Part shown: piece after piece, positions 6,993 through 14,577 of the stretch
How positions within the stretch are numbered: position 1 is the first letter of the stretch
How the letters are laid out: every line of letters begins with the position of its first letter
Virus record (IMG/VR): IMGVR_UViG_3300017963_000083
Coordinates: 1-49,154 of that record
Reading direction: 5' to 3' (one strand)
Source: a virus
DNA length: 49,154 nucleotides
Notes under the pieces: model-generated
Seen by the model: only the letters and a program-made list of their open reading frames with translations
What the model was told of the DNA's origin: nothing
The model's database searches: none
Program-made: the position numbers and the translations under genes

Positions 6993-7137
6993 GGTCCATT
7001 GCCTCCACCCGCTCGATAGCGTTTGCCTTCCTTCGAGCTTGGTTGTTCTTCTCTTTTTCCTGCCCCCATTTCTTACCGCCAAGCAGCGCACCTCCGACAG
7101 CGGCAATGATGAGTAGTAATACAGCTATGAGTTCCAT
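6892..7137 (-). CDS. Inner-membrane spanin-like protein
   Basis: 81 residues from ATG 7137: one N-terminal transmembrane segment (ELIAVLLLIIAAVGGALLG), a basic stretch, then a charged coiled coil to the C-terminus. Length, topology, position after the endolysin and an overlapping out-of-frame partner match the i-spanin pattern of phages of Gram-negative hosts. The sequence itself is not diagnostic. Confidence 0.6.
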   Translation of the reverse strand: MELIAVLLLIIAAVGGALLGGKKWGQEKEKNNQARRKANAIERVEAMDHDTEKKLKDIDRIPNVGDRIMSLVELLEEDIDD

Positions 7138-7138
7138 G

Positions 7139-7324
7139 TTATCCTCTTTTGTTGGCGAGCCATTTTCTAGCTTCGTTGACAGCATCCTCGAGCAGCTCCA
7201 TGGCAGAATGGATGGCGTGCTTCAAGTTGGCGATCTTGTGCACATACTTGCCATTCGACACCATGTCGAGCTTGTAGAGTACCACCACCGCGTTATGGAG
7301 GAGCTTGTCAATCCGGTCCATCAT
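7139..7324 (-). CDS. Small helical protein of the lysis cassette
   Basis: 61 residues from ATG 7324, which overlaps the upstream stop by 4 nt. It is all helical and amphipathic (MDRIDKLLHNAVVVLYKLD), with no clear membrane span. It lies between two membrane-protein genes, so a regulatory role in lysis is possible. No family recognised. Confidence 0.6.
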   Translation of the reverse strand: MMDRIDKLLHNAVVVLYKLDMVSNGKYVHKIANLKHAIHSAMELLEDAVNEARKWLANKRG

Positions 7325-7611
7325 TTCTTTAATTTGTTCGCGAGTACGGCCGTCTTGTATTGGATACGACCACGGGTGTAAACAAACATGAACATACCAG
7401 GCACAAATGTGACCGACGTCACCCAGAGCCATGCTGGCATGATTCGATAAGCGGTGAAGACTGTGGCCACCAGCAAGATGAACATGCTGAACAACAGGCC
7501 CACCTTGAACTCGGTTGTGTCCTTGCCGGGTTTGAATCCGTTGGCGCGTTCCAGGTTATCCTTACTATCCTTGCTCATCTTGACATCGACCTCTAGCTCA
7601 GCTTTCGCCAT
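7321..7611 (-). CDS. Holin-like two-span membrane protein
   Basis: 96 residues: a charged N-terminal 35 residues, then two hydrophobic spans (VGLLFSMFILLVATVFTAY and PAWLWVTSVTFVPGMFMFVY) and a basic C-terminus. Two spans of this size directly after the endolysin gene make it a good holin candidate. No sequence family was recognised, so this rests on topology and position. Confidence 0.6.
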   Translation of the reverse strand: MAKAELEVDVKMSKDSKDNLERANGFKPGKDTTEFKVGLLFSMFILLVATVFTAYRIMPAWLWVTSVTFVPGMFMFVYTRGRIQYKTAVLANKLKK

Positions 7612-7612
7612 A

Positions 7613-8380
7613 TCAGTCCTCCCGATCGCGTTTGACTTCTTCTAGTCTACCGTACCGCTCGATCTCTTCGGTGGTCGCGCGTGAGTCGATTTCTTTCACT
7701 CTTTCCTCATCCGGAATTACACTGCGTTTCCCATCGAGAGCACCAGACAGCAACATGAATCGAGTTATGCCATCCTGTACGGCCCGGGCGATTGACCATT
7801 GCATTTTTAGATCGTGCAGTAGCCTCAGGTCTTCCGGATGCGAAGCGTACCCGCACTCGAGCAGCACTGATGGGCATGAGAAATTCCGCAGTACCTGGTA
7901 CACCCGCATTCGCCAATCTTTGTTGGTGAGCCCCACAGGGACCGGCACGAGTGGGTTTTTCTTGCTCCCATTGAGGAACTGAGTAGGCATCGACTCGGCG
8001 ATCGCCTGCGCCACATCGAGCGACATCTGGTCACCAGCTATATAAAACACCAGACAGCCGTGCAAGCGTTCGCCAACCGGTATCTCCCCAATCACACTGT
8101 CATCGCCGTTGCGGATGGCTAGGTCTTGCCCATTGACGTGAATTGATATTGCTAGTTCGGACCCGGCGTTTGCAGCGATCTGGCCACGCTGCCAAAGTGA
8201 CAAATATGAGTCCTCGGCCCTAGTACGTACCACATTCAGTGGACCTGGGTGTCCACTGGCGATCTGCAAGACGCGACTTGACATGTCGAGTGTCCAGCGA
8301 GCCTCATCGATATGACCCATGTTTACGCCACGGCTGTTTCCACCATGGCCAGGGTCTAGGCATACTGTCGCAAAATCCAT
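7613..8380 (-). CDS. N-acetylmuramoyl-L-alanine amidase endolysin (Amidase_3)
   Basis: 255 residues from ATG 8380, chosen because the protein then starts at the domain (FATVCLDPGHGG) with AAAGGG upstream; the open frame extends further but has no domain there. The zinc-amidase residues are visible: His in DPGHGG, Glu in DEARWTLD, His in AISIHVNG and catalytic Glu in SVLLECGYASH. It hydrolyses the bond between muramic acid and the stem peptide. A charged C-terminal tail (about 45 residues) follows the domain. No signal peptide, so a holin is needed. Confidence 0.9.
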   Translation of the reverse strand: MDFATVCLDPGHGGNSRGVNMGHIDEARWTLDMSSRVLQIASGHPGPLNVVRTRAEDSYLSLWQRGQIAANAGSELAISIHVNGQDLAIRNGDDSVIGEIPVGERLHGCLVFYIAGDQMSLDVAQAIAESMPTQFLNGSKKNPLVPVPVGLTNKDWRMRVYQVLRNFSCPSVLLECGYASHPEDLRLLHDLKMQWSIARAVQDGITRFMLLSGALDGKRSVIPDEERVKEIDSRATTEEIERYGRLEEVKRDRED

Positions 8381-8394
8381 ATTGCAAGCCCTTT

Positions 8395-8769
8395 CTACTG
8401 CGAGCGCAAGCGATCCATGATGCGGTCCAACCGACGATTGATACGGGTATTCTGTTGTGTCTGTTCCTTCTGGCGGTTGATGACACTCTCCATCCCGGTC
8501 TCGATTCGAATCAGTATCTGCTGCACCTTGGCAGATTCCACTCGCTGATCTTGTACCTTCTCTTCCATTTTGTCTACTCGGCGCTCGGTTTTCGTCACAT
8601 TCTCGGTGTTGTGATCCGCTTGCGCCTGTAATAGAAAAAAAGCGCCGAATCCTGCCGCCAAAATTCCGAGCATGGCGAGTATCGCTCCCCACCGGTTGAT
8701 CACGCCAGAGACAACCTGATATTGCCTCGATTTGTTGGCCTCCCGCCTAGTATCCATTTCACCAGTCAT
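8395..8769 (-). CDS. Membrane-anchored coiled-coil protein (XhlA-like)
   Basis: 124 residues from ATG 8769, which has an excellent AGGAGG six bases upstream. One transmembrane segment (WGAILAMLGILAAGFGAFFLL) is followed by about 80 residues of coiled coil. This is the topology of hemolysin XhlA-type proteins that often precede endolysins. It lies directly upstream of the amidase. Assignment is by topology and context. Confidence 0.65.
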   Translation of the reverse strand: MTGEMDTRREANKSRQYQVVSGVINRWGAILAMLGILAAGFGAFFLLQAQADHNTENVTKTERRVDKMEEKVQDQRVESAKVQQILIRIETGMESVINRQKEQTQQNTRINRRLDRIMDRLRSQ

Positions 8770-8785
8770 CCCCCACCTCCTTTGT

Positions 8786-9094
8786 TTATGGCGTACAGAC
8801 CGTTGGTCCCACTGTAAATGTAAACGGATCACCGAACCATTCGCCGTTTGTAGCCGTGACGTGCACCATCACCTCGTAAGTCCCCTCAATGAGGTCACCA
8901 GCGATAGTTGTGTATTGCGCCATCGAGTTTGTGTCCTCACCATCAACAGCCGTGGCCGTCCATTCGACACACGCAGGACCTGGCTTCGATGCACGAATTT
9001 TGATTGATGTGGCACCGGTCATATCGTTGCCGGTTTCCAACTGGATGAGCACACCGATTTCGCCTTCGTAGGCGTCATAGCATGTTTCAGACAT
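8786..9094 (-). CDS. BppU-like beta-sandwich tail/baseplate protein
   Basis: 102 residues, all beta, with the pattern of small Ig-like or BppU N-terminal domains (GDLIEGTYEVMVHVTATNG, FTFTVGP near the C-terminus). It lies between the tail-spike cassettes and the lysis genes and has GGAGG upstream. Likely a small structural adaptor. Confidence 0.6.
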   Translation of the reverse strand: MSETCYDAYEGEIGVLIQLETGNDMTGATSIKIRASKPGPACVEWTATAVDGEDTNSMAQYTTIAGDLIEGTYEVMVHVTATNGEWFGDPFTFTVGPTVCTP

Positions 9095-9169
9095 AGATTA
9101 CCACCTCCTGCAACCGGAGTCTCGAAGTTCCCCTGATTACTGTTCGGTACCGTGACTCTCCCTTTATGA

Positions 9170-10642
9170 CTAGCGTCGCCATGTGCTGTTACTCCTTATT
9201 ACCCGTGCAAGCACGGTCTGTGGTGTTGGTGGTATAACACGCTCGAGCGTCAAAGTCAATGATCGATCTTGATCCATGACCACGGTAGACTCAGCACCAC
9301 CAACACCGTCCTTGAATACCTCGACTTTATGTTGCCGGCCGGCGACTCCGTCGCTCCACAGCTCGAACGTCTCCGACCCGAACGCACCACTGATGTATGC
9401 CTTGTTCCCGAGCACCACGACTCCGTTCATGGCGCGCATGGTGATTGGTTTGCCAGCACTGTCGGTGTAGAACGTCCAGTGCTCGCGCTCGTCCGGCTCC
9501 TGGTAGATGTGAACTACAGCGTTCTCGACCGGGTTGCCGTCTTCGTCTTGTACGACGAGTGTCAGTCCGTACACGTAAATGATCTGGCAATTGATTTTTT
9601 CCCAGCCGCCACCAGTCCAGTCAACATTCCATAGCAGGAAGCGGCCATACTGTCGAGACAACCCGAAGAACTGATCCGTAGAGTTATAATCACGTAGCAG
9701 CAGAGTCGAGTATGTCAGGTTGTGAGACCAGCTAGCATTGTTGGAAGACGAACCACCGTTGATATATGTGAACCGCTGGCCAACGATGCCGGTGTAGAAT
9801 CCGCTCTGCGAATATTGCACATCTGACTTGTAGAGGTGACTCATGTTCGAGTCTCCCTGGCATATCAGTGCGCCGAGCCTGTTCTCGATGAAGACTCCAT
9901 TCTCGATCGCTGGGCAAGCGTCCGATGGATTAATGCCACGCCGGCAGTGCTTGATTGTGATGTCCTTCATCGTCACGAAGTCAAGAGTTCCCTCGGCATC
10001 GAGCACGAAGTCGATCCCATCCTGCGTTCCATAATCCGTGATTGGTGGCGTGAGCGTGGTCAGGCTGTCGATCACAATGTCTTCGAACGTGTGACCATTT
10101 GGGTTGAAGCGGTCCGTCCCATCCATTAGGATTGTTCTGAATGTGTGATACCTGAAGTTCTCGAAGTCAACATGCTGCACGTTCCATATGTCGAGCGAAA
10201 AGTCAGCCGTGCGGATGTTGCGGAACACGACCTCGGTACCGTCGCTGATCAGCGGCCGGTATGTCGCATCGCCAAGGATAGTACAAGCTCCAGTGATAAG
10301 CATAACACCAGTCGGTTGTGCGGTCGGCCCGTCGATACCAAGCTTGAGATATGTGTTCCCGTACATCTTGAAGTGACTGGTACTGGTTGTGTCGATGCGG
10401 CTATTCGCGCTTCCACTCGTTGGTGTCAGCTGCAAACCCTCGGTCACACTGAAGTCGGATGCGTTGCCAATAGTCAAGTCAGCGAGCGGGTCGATAATCA
10501 AGTCGCGATTTCCAACAACCCTGTAATTGCCCGGCGTCAGCTCATCGAAGAACGTCGGGTCAGCGATGTCGGTCTTCACCGACGCCAACGTATTGCCCGT
10601 CCCTTGGACTACGATATCACTGCCGGACTTGATTGCACCCAT
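9170..10642 (-). CDS. Tail-spike-like right-handed beta-helix protein, copy 3
   Basis: 490 residues. The N-terminal 120 residues (VGNRDLIIDPLADLTIGNA) and C-terminal domain (TLVVQDEDGNPVENAVVHI, then LTLTLERV) are shared with the proteins at 10857-12293 and 12505-13956. The centre is a diverged parallel beta-helix with 'FENF/FKN' turns. The C-terminal part resembles a carboxypeptidase-regulatory-like or Ig fold. Three such genes in a row suggest adhesins or spikes acting at the tail tip. No enzymatic residues were identified. Confidence 0.75.
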   Translation of the reverse strand: MGAIKSGSDIVVQGTGNTLASVKTDIADPTFFDELTPGNYRVVGNRDLIIDPLADLTIGNASDFSVTEGLQLTPTSGSANSRIDTTSTSHFKMYGNTYLKLGIDGPTAQPTGVMLITGACTILGDATYRPLISDGTEVVFRNIRTADFSLDIWNVQHVDFENFRYHTFRTILMDGTDRFNPNGHTFEDIVIDSLTTLTPPITDYGTQDGIDFVLDAEGTLDFVTMKDITIKHCRRGINPSDACPAIENGVFIENRLGALICQGDSNMSHLYKSDVQYSQSGFYTGIVGQRFTYINGGSSSNNASWSHNLTYSTLLLRDYNSTDQFFGLSRQYGRFLLWNVDWTGGGWEKINCQIIYVYGLTLVVQDEDGNPVENAVVHIYQEPDEREHWTFYTDSAGKPITMRAMNGVVVLGNKAYISGAFGSETFELWSDGVAGRQHKVEVFKDGVGGAESTVVMDQDRSLTLTLERVIPPTPQTVLARVIRSNSTWRR

Positions 10643-10644
10643 AG

Positions 10645-10860
10645 TTACTCCGGTTCAATCGGCAGCGCATACGCATGACGAATCCAGTTGAAGATCTCGG
10701 CAAGTTCCGAGTACCCCTCGTCGCCCGGTCGGAGTTCCTGTGCTCGCAGTTCGGCAAGCTCGACCACCTTAGCAGAGATTTCAATCTCCTGACCGGTCTC
10801 GTCGATTTTGACCACGTCCGCACTGATGCGGGTGTGCGTATTCGCGAGCATACTCATCAT
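10645..10860 (-). CDS. Small partner protein of the spike cassette, copy 3
   Basis: 71 residues from ATG 10860, which overlaps the previous spike stop by 4 nt. It ends in YALPIEPE, like its two paralogues (YRLPIEV, RTLPIEGP), and all three have a TRI/KRI/TRL-x3-(V/T)C-like N-terminus followed by an acidic middle. Each copy sits directly upstream of one spike gene, so it may be a dedicated chaperone or connector. Confidence 0.7.
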   Translation of the reverse strand: MMSMLANTHTRISADVVKIDETGQEIEISAKVVELAELRAQELRPGDEGYSELAEIFNWIRHAYALPIEPE

Positions 10861-12293
10861 GCACCTAGTCCGCTTCGGCCTGAGATCAGCCTCGGTGGTA
10901 TTGGTGTCTCCGGAGGTGGCGGTGTGACACCAGTCAAGGTCAACGTCAACGATCGGTCCTCGCTCATCACAACTGTATCGGCCGCAACGCCGACGCCGTC
11001 CTTGGCTGCCTGGATTGCGTGGTTGGTGTTGTTGCTGGCGTCGCTCCACAGTTCGAACGTGCCGCTGACCGGGTCGCCGCTGATCCATTCCTTGTGAACA
11101 AGTAGGATCTTGCCGGCCATGCGCGGGTCGGTGCGTGGCTTCCCGCTCGAGTCTGTGACGAGCTGCCATTCCTCTTTTGAATCCGATTGCGTGATGGTCA
11201 CGGCAGCGCCCTCGACTGGGTCGCCGTTGTCATCCTCGACAGTCAGGTCGAGCGCGTATACATAGAAGATCCCACCCCAGTTCCCGGCGACGCGCTCGAT
11301 GTCGCTACCGAAAGTGTTGCCGGTCCATACGAGCACGAGTCCGCCGAAGTTCGTGCTGATGTCGGTCGTCCCGTTCGTGAATGTGCAGTCCTTGAGCATG
11401 GCAACCGACATCTGCGGAAAGATGGCGTCCACGACTTGATCGAAAGTGCAGCCATCGAAGATGGCGAATGACTGCCCGATGGCTGTCTCGAACGTGCTGG
11501 CCGCGAACAGCTGCGAGTTCTTGTAGTAGTTGAACGCATAATTGTTGACAATGAACGCGCCCTCGGTCGTGTACGGTCCCTGGAACGTGCAGTTTTTGAA
11601 CTGCCCGATGTTCAACGTGCCGATACGCAAGGCCGGCGAGAACTGACAGTCCTCGAAAAATATCTGCCGCGAGATCTGCGGGATGTTCTCCAGCTGCACC
11701 CGCAGCAGCCGGTCCGGCGGGCTGAGATTGTTCGACCACACCAGGTTCTTGAAAGAGTGTTGCGGCATGTCCCACAGATTCTCGAACCGGAAATGGTCGA
11801 AGCCGACGGCCCCGCGCGTTGCAACCCGAAGCCGATCGATGTCCCACACGTCGCTGGCATAATTGGCCGGCGTTGTCGTGTTCCAATTCCAGTTGACGAA
11901 CCCGACGTTATTCCATAGCGGCTGGTATGTCTCGTCTCCTCTGATGTAGACCTTCCCCATCATGAAGCCGTCACCGCGCCGGATCCCGAGGACCCACTCG
12001 ATCTCGGTGTTGCCATACTGGTAGAACTCTCCACCGTGGTCGACATAGAACCGCGCGTTGCCGTTGCTCGTGGCCGACAGGTTCAGCCGCTCGAAAAAGG
12101 AATAGTCCGCAGGGTTGCCGATGGTCAGCTCGCCGTCGGGCCGAACGCGCAGGTGCCGGTTGCCTACCATCTCGTAATCGTTCGCGCCAATGGACCGGAA
12201 GTAGGTCACGTCGTTGATGTCGGTCAGTATCGTGGCAAGGGTGTTGCCGGTGCCTTCGACGTAGATGTTCGATCCGACCTTGACTGCTGGCAT
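10857..12293 (-). CDS. Tail-spike-like right-handed beta-helix protein, copy 2
   Basis: 478 residues. Same plan as copies 1 and 3: N-terminal VKVGSNIYVEGTGNTLATI, VGNRHLRVRPDGELTIGN, a repetitive beta-helix centre with ENL/FKN/FEDCQF turns, then the C-terminal LTVEDDNGDPVEGAAVTI domain and a Pro-rich end. The DNA is richer in GC (more GCC/CGC codons) than in copies 1 and 3, a possible sign of recent exchange. Likely tail spike or fibre. Confidence 0.75.
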   Translation of the reverse strand: MPAVKVGSNIYVEGTGNTLATILTDINDVTYFRSIGANDYEMVGNRHLRVRPDGELTIGNPADYSFFERLNLSATSNGNARFYVDHGGEFYQYGNTEIEWVLGIRRGDGFMMGKVYIRGDETYQPLWNNVGFVNWNWNTTTPANYASDVWDIDRLRVATRGAVGFDHFRFENLWDMPQHSFKNLVWSNNLSPPDRLLRVQLENIPQISRQIFFEDCQFSPALRIGTLNIGQFKNCTFQGPYTTEGAFIVNNYAFNYYKNSQLFAASTFETAIGQSFAIFDGCTFDQVVDAIFPQMSVAMLKDCTFTNGTTDISTNFGGLVLVWTGNTFGSDIERVAGNWGGIFYVYALDLTVEDDNGDPVEGAAVTITQSDSKEEWQLVTDSSGKPRTDPRMAGKILLVHKEWISGDPVSGTFELWSDASNNTNHAIQAAKDGVGVAADTVVMSEDRSLTLTLTGVTPPPPETPIPPRLISGRSGLGA

Positions 12294-12295
12294 CG

Positions 12296-12508
12296 CTACA
12301 CCTCTATCGGCAGACGGTACATACAGGAGAGGAAGTAGTCGAGGTCGATGTACTCCGGCCCCTGCGTGACGTCGTCGTCGTTCTCAACCCACAGCTGGTC
12401 AAGCTCGGCTTGCTTCTCGGTCAACGAGATCTGCTCGTGCGTCGTGCGGTTCTCGCACACGTCCTCGCTGATGCGCTTCCATTCATCCGACATCGGCAAG
12501 CTCATCAC
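12296..12508 (-). CDS. Small partner protein of the spike cassette, copy 2
   Basis: 70 residues (MMSLPMSDEWKRISEDVCEN...YRLPIEV). ATG 12508 overlaps the stop of spike copy 1 by 4 nt, and spike copy 2 starts 3 nt after its stop. Paralogous to the proteins at 10645 and 13956. Acidic and helical. Function unknown; see the copy 3 entry for the shared ends. Confidence 0.72.
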   Translation of the reverse strand: MMSLPMSDEWKRISEDVCENRTTHEQISLTEKQAELDQLWVENDDDVTQGPEYIDLDYFLSCMYRLPIEV

Positions 12509-13956
12509 AACCCCCTTCGCCTGCTGGTGCCCCGTATCTTGCGCGGGTCCACCGGCCCTGGTGGCGGGAGCACGCCTTGTTGCAGCTCAAGCGTGATCGT
12601 TCGATCCTGGTCCATCACGAGTGCTTGCGACGCGCCGACCCAGCTGTTCGCCCCGGCGTACAACGTATGCTGCTTGCCGCTGGCCACACTACTCCAATCG
12701 GTCCACGTCGCACTGGCTGGTATACCACTGACGTACTCCCGGTACACCAGGTAGATCTGGTTCTCGAGTCGGAAATCCACCACAGGTTTACCGTTGCTGT
12801 TGGTGCGCCACGACCACGCCTCGCGATCGTCCTCTTGCACGACCGAGAAGATCGCGTTCTCAAGCGCGTTGCCGTCTGCGTCCTCGATCGTGAGGTCAAG
12901 CTTTTTCATGTCGGCAATCATAGCCGGGTTCGTGCGCACCCACGTTCCATCGAAGGACCAGGTTCCATAGAGCAGGATGTTCGAGTCGCCAGCAACCGAC
13001 AGCTGCGATATACCACCACCAGTGAACGTCGGGTTGATAAGCAGCACAGTTCCGTTGGCGACGGTCAACCCGAGATTAGAACTCACAGTGAACGTGCAGT
13101 CCTCGAACACGACCGGCATCCAATGGTCATCGAAGTTGTTCGCGTCCTCTATGATGTTATCATGCCGATAGTACTGATGACGCAAGGCTTGCGATATAGA
13201 CGCAACGCGATTGCTATATGTGCCGTTGAATTGGCAATTCTTGAAGTAGGGCCCGGTCGCCGCAGTGTTTACACAAGTAGCAGCGGCCCCAGTGAACGTG
13301 CAGTCCTCGAATAACAGATTGCGCGATGCACCGCGCACGGTGTCCACATTCATCTCAACGATTGTACTCGGAGTCCCACCGACGTTGGTCGAATCAAAAG
13401 CGATGTTCTTGAACGAGCACGGTGGCACCTGCTGGATCGGTAAAAACCACCAGAGCTGTGTGGTGCCCGCCGTGTTGAACGGGCCGACGGTAACGTGCTC
13501 CCAGTCCCAGCGGTCAGTAGCATAGAACGATGACAACCCGGCTTGCCAGATGAACTGCCAGCGGTGCGAGTTCTTGAATACCGGATCGTTGACACCATCG
13601 CCACGCGCATACCAGCGGCCGGACGGAAACACAAACGCGCCGTTGCCACTGTAGCCGAAGTCCATCGTTGACTTGCCGTACACCTGGAAGTCGCCGCCGT
13701 GGTTGACCGAGAAGCGTGCACCACCGCTTGATACCGGCGTGAATCTTAACTCCTCGGTCTGCGTAAAATCGCCAGCATTGCCCATGATGACCTGGCCAGT
13801 GTTCTTGATCGTCAGCCGGCGATTGCCTACCAGCTCGTACACACCGGCCGCCGGGTTGTCGAAATATGTCGGGTCAGCGATGTCGGTGTAGACCGATGCC
13901 CATGTATTGCCGAGTCCGGTGATCTCGATATCGCTGCCGACTTTGACTGCACCCAT
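12505..13956 (-). CDS. Tail-spike-like right-handed beta-helix protein, copy 1
   Basis: 483 residues. N-terminal VKVGSDIEITGLGNTWASVY and VGNRRLTIKNTGQVIMGNA; the centre has four or more repeats of the form FKN/FEDCTF, each a beta-helix turn; the C-terminal LTIEDADGNALENAIFSV domain ends in a Pro-rich tail and SRRRGL. This is the first of three tandem cassettes. The repeated FEDCTF elements are seen here most clearly. Confidence 0.75.
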   Translation of the reverse strand: MGAVKVGSDIEITGLGNTWASVYTDIADPTYFDNPAAGVYELVGNRRLTIKNTGQVIMGNAGDFTQTEELRFTPVSSGGARFSVNHGGDFQVYGKSTMDFGYSGNGAFVFPSGRWYARGDGVNDPVFKNSHRWQFIWQAGLSSFYATDRWDWEHVTVGPFNTAGTTQLWWFLPIQQVPPCSFKNIAFDSTNVGGTPSTIVEMNVDTVRGASRNLLFEDCTFTGAAATCVNTAATGPYFKNCQFNGTYSNRVASISQALRHQYYRHDNIIEDANNFDDHWMPVVFEDCTFTVSSNLGLTVANGTVLLINPTFTGGGISQLSVAGDSNILLYGTWSFDGTWVRTNPAMIADMKKLDLTIEDADGNALENAIFSVVQEDDREAWSWRTNSNGKPVVDFRLENQIYLVYREYVSGIPASATWTDWSSVASGKQHTLYAGANSWVGASQALVMDQDRTITLELQQGVLPPPGPVDPRKIRGTSRRRGL

Positions 13957-14162
13957 TACGGTCCCTCAATTGGTAACGTGCGAAGCATGTCCCAAAGTAG
14001 ATCAGTGTATGCCCAGTCGATATCCTGATCGGGGAAGTTGTCCCAGAACATGCCGTCGGCGAGCACCTTCGTGGCCGAGATGCTCACCTCTTCCAAGGTG
14101 ACATCGTTACGGCAGGTGTCCTCATCGAGCCGCGTCCAGTCGTTGGGATCTGGCAAGCTCAT
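13956..14162 (-). CDS. Small partner protein of the spike cassette, copy 1
   Basis: 68 residues (MSLPDPNDWTRLDEDTC...RTLPIEGP). It overlaps the upstream gene by 4 nt and the downstream spike start by 1 nt (TAATG), a tight translational coupling. Paralogous to the 70- and 71-residue proteins of the next two cassettes. Confidence 0.72.
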   Translation of the reverse strand: MSLPDPNDWTRLDEDTCRNDVTLEEVSISATKVLADGMFWDNFPDQDIDWAYTDLLWDMLRTLPIEGP

Positions 14163-14569
14163 TGCAAATCCTCGTCGTTCATTAACCCTTCAGGGGTATA
14201 ACCTGTCAGGTTAATCACCTTCAACCGGATTTTCAAACCTTCCTCTTCTCCTGGCATCTGGTCCAGGGTCGCTCCTTCAAATGCAGCCGCTCCCATGAAA
14301 CCATGAACAGCGGATCTGAAGTGATTCCCGTATGCCCTATCCCATAGCGCGTTCTCAGTGATTGCTGTCTGCCTGTCGTATAGAAATGTAACGAGTGCTT
14401 CAGTTTGAGTCGCATCGAGCGTGCCGGAAGTGCAATGCACGCAGGGATCACCAGCGATATATTTCGTACCACTGCAAGTCACGCATACGCCACCAGTTCC
14501 GCCAGTCCCGCCGCACCCTGTGCAGAGCGTTTTCTCGTTTCCTGTTCCGCCACAGATCGGGCATTGCAT
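14159..14569 (-). CDS. DnaJ-type Cys-rich zinc-finger protein in the tail module
   Basis: 136 residues. The first 52 residues contain four CxxC motifs with Gly spacing as in the CxxCxGxG central domain of DnaJ (CPICGGTG, CTGCGGTG, CVTCSGTK, CVHC), which normally binds two zinc ions and unfolded protein. There is no J-domain. The C-terminal 80 residues are unrecognised. Its place before the spike genes suggests a folding or assembly role for these beta-helix proteins; that is inference. Confidence 0.75.
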   Translation of the reverse strand: MQCPICGGTGNEKTLCTGCGGTGGTGGVCVTCSGTKYIAGDPCVHCTSGTLDATQTEALVTFLYDRQTAITENALWDRAYGNHFRSAVHGFMGAAAFEGATLDQMPGEEEGLKIRLKVINLTGYTPEGLMNDEDLQ

Positions 14570-14577
14570 GACAGCTC

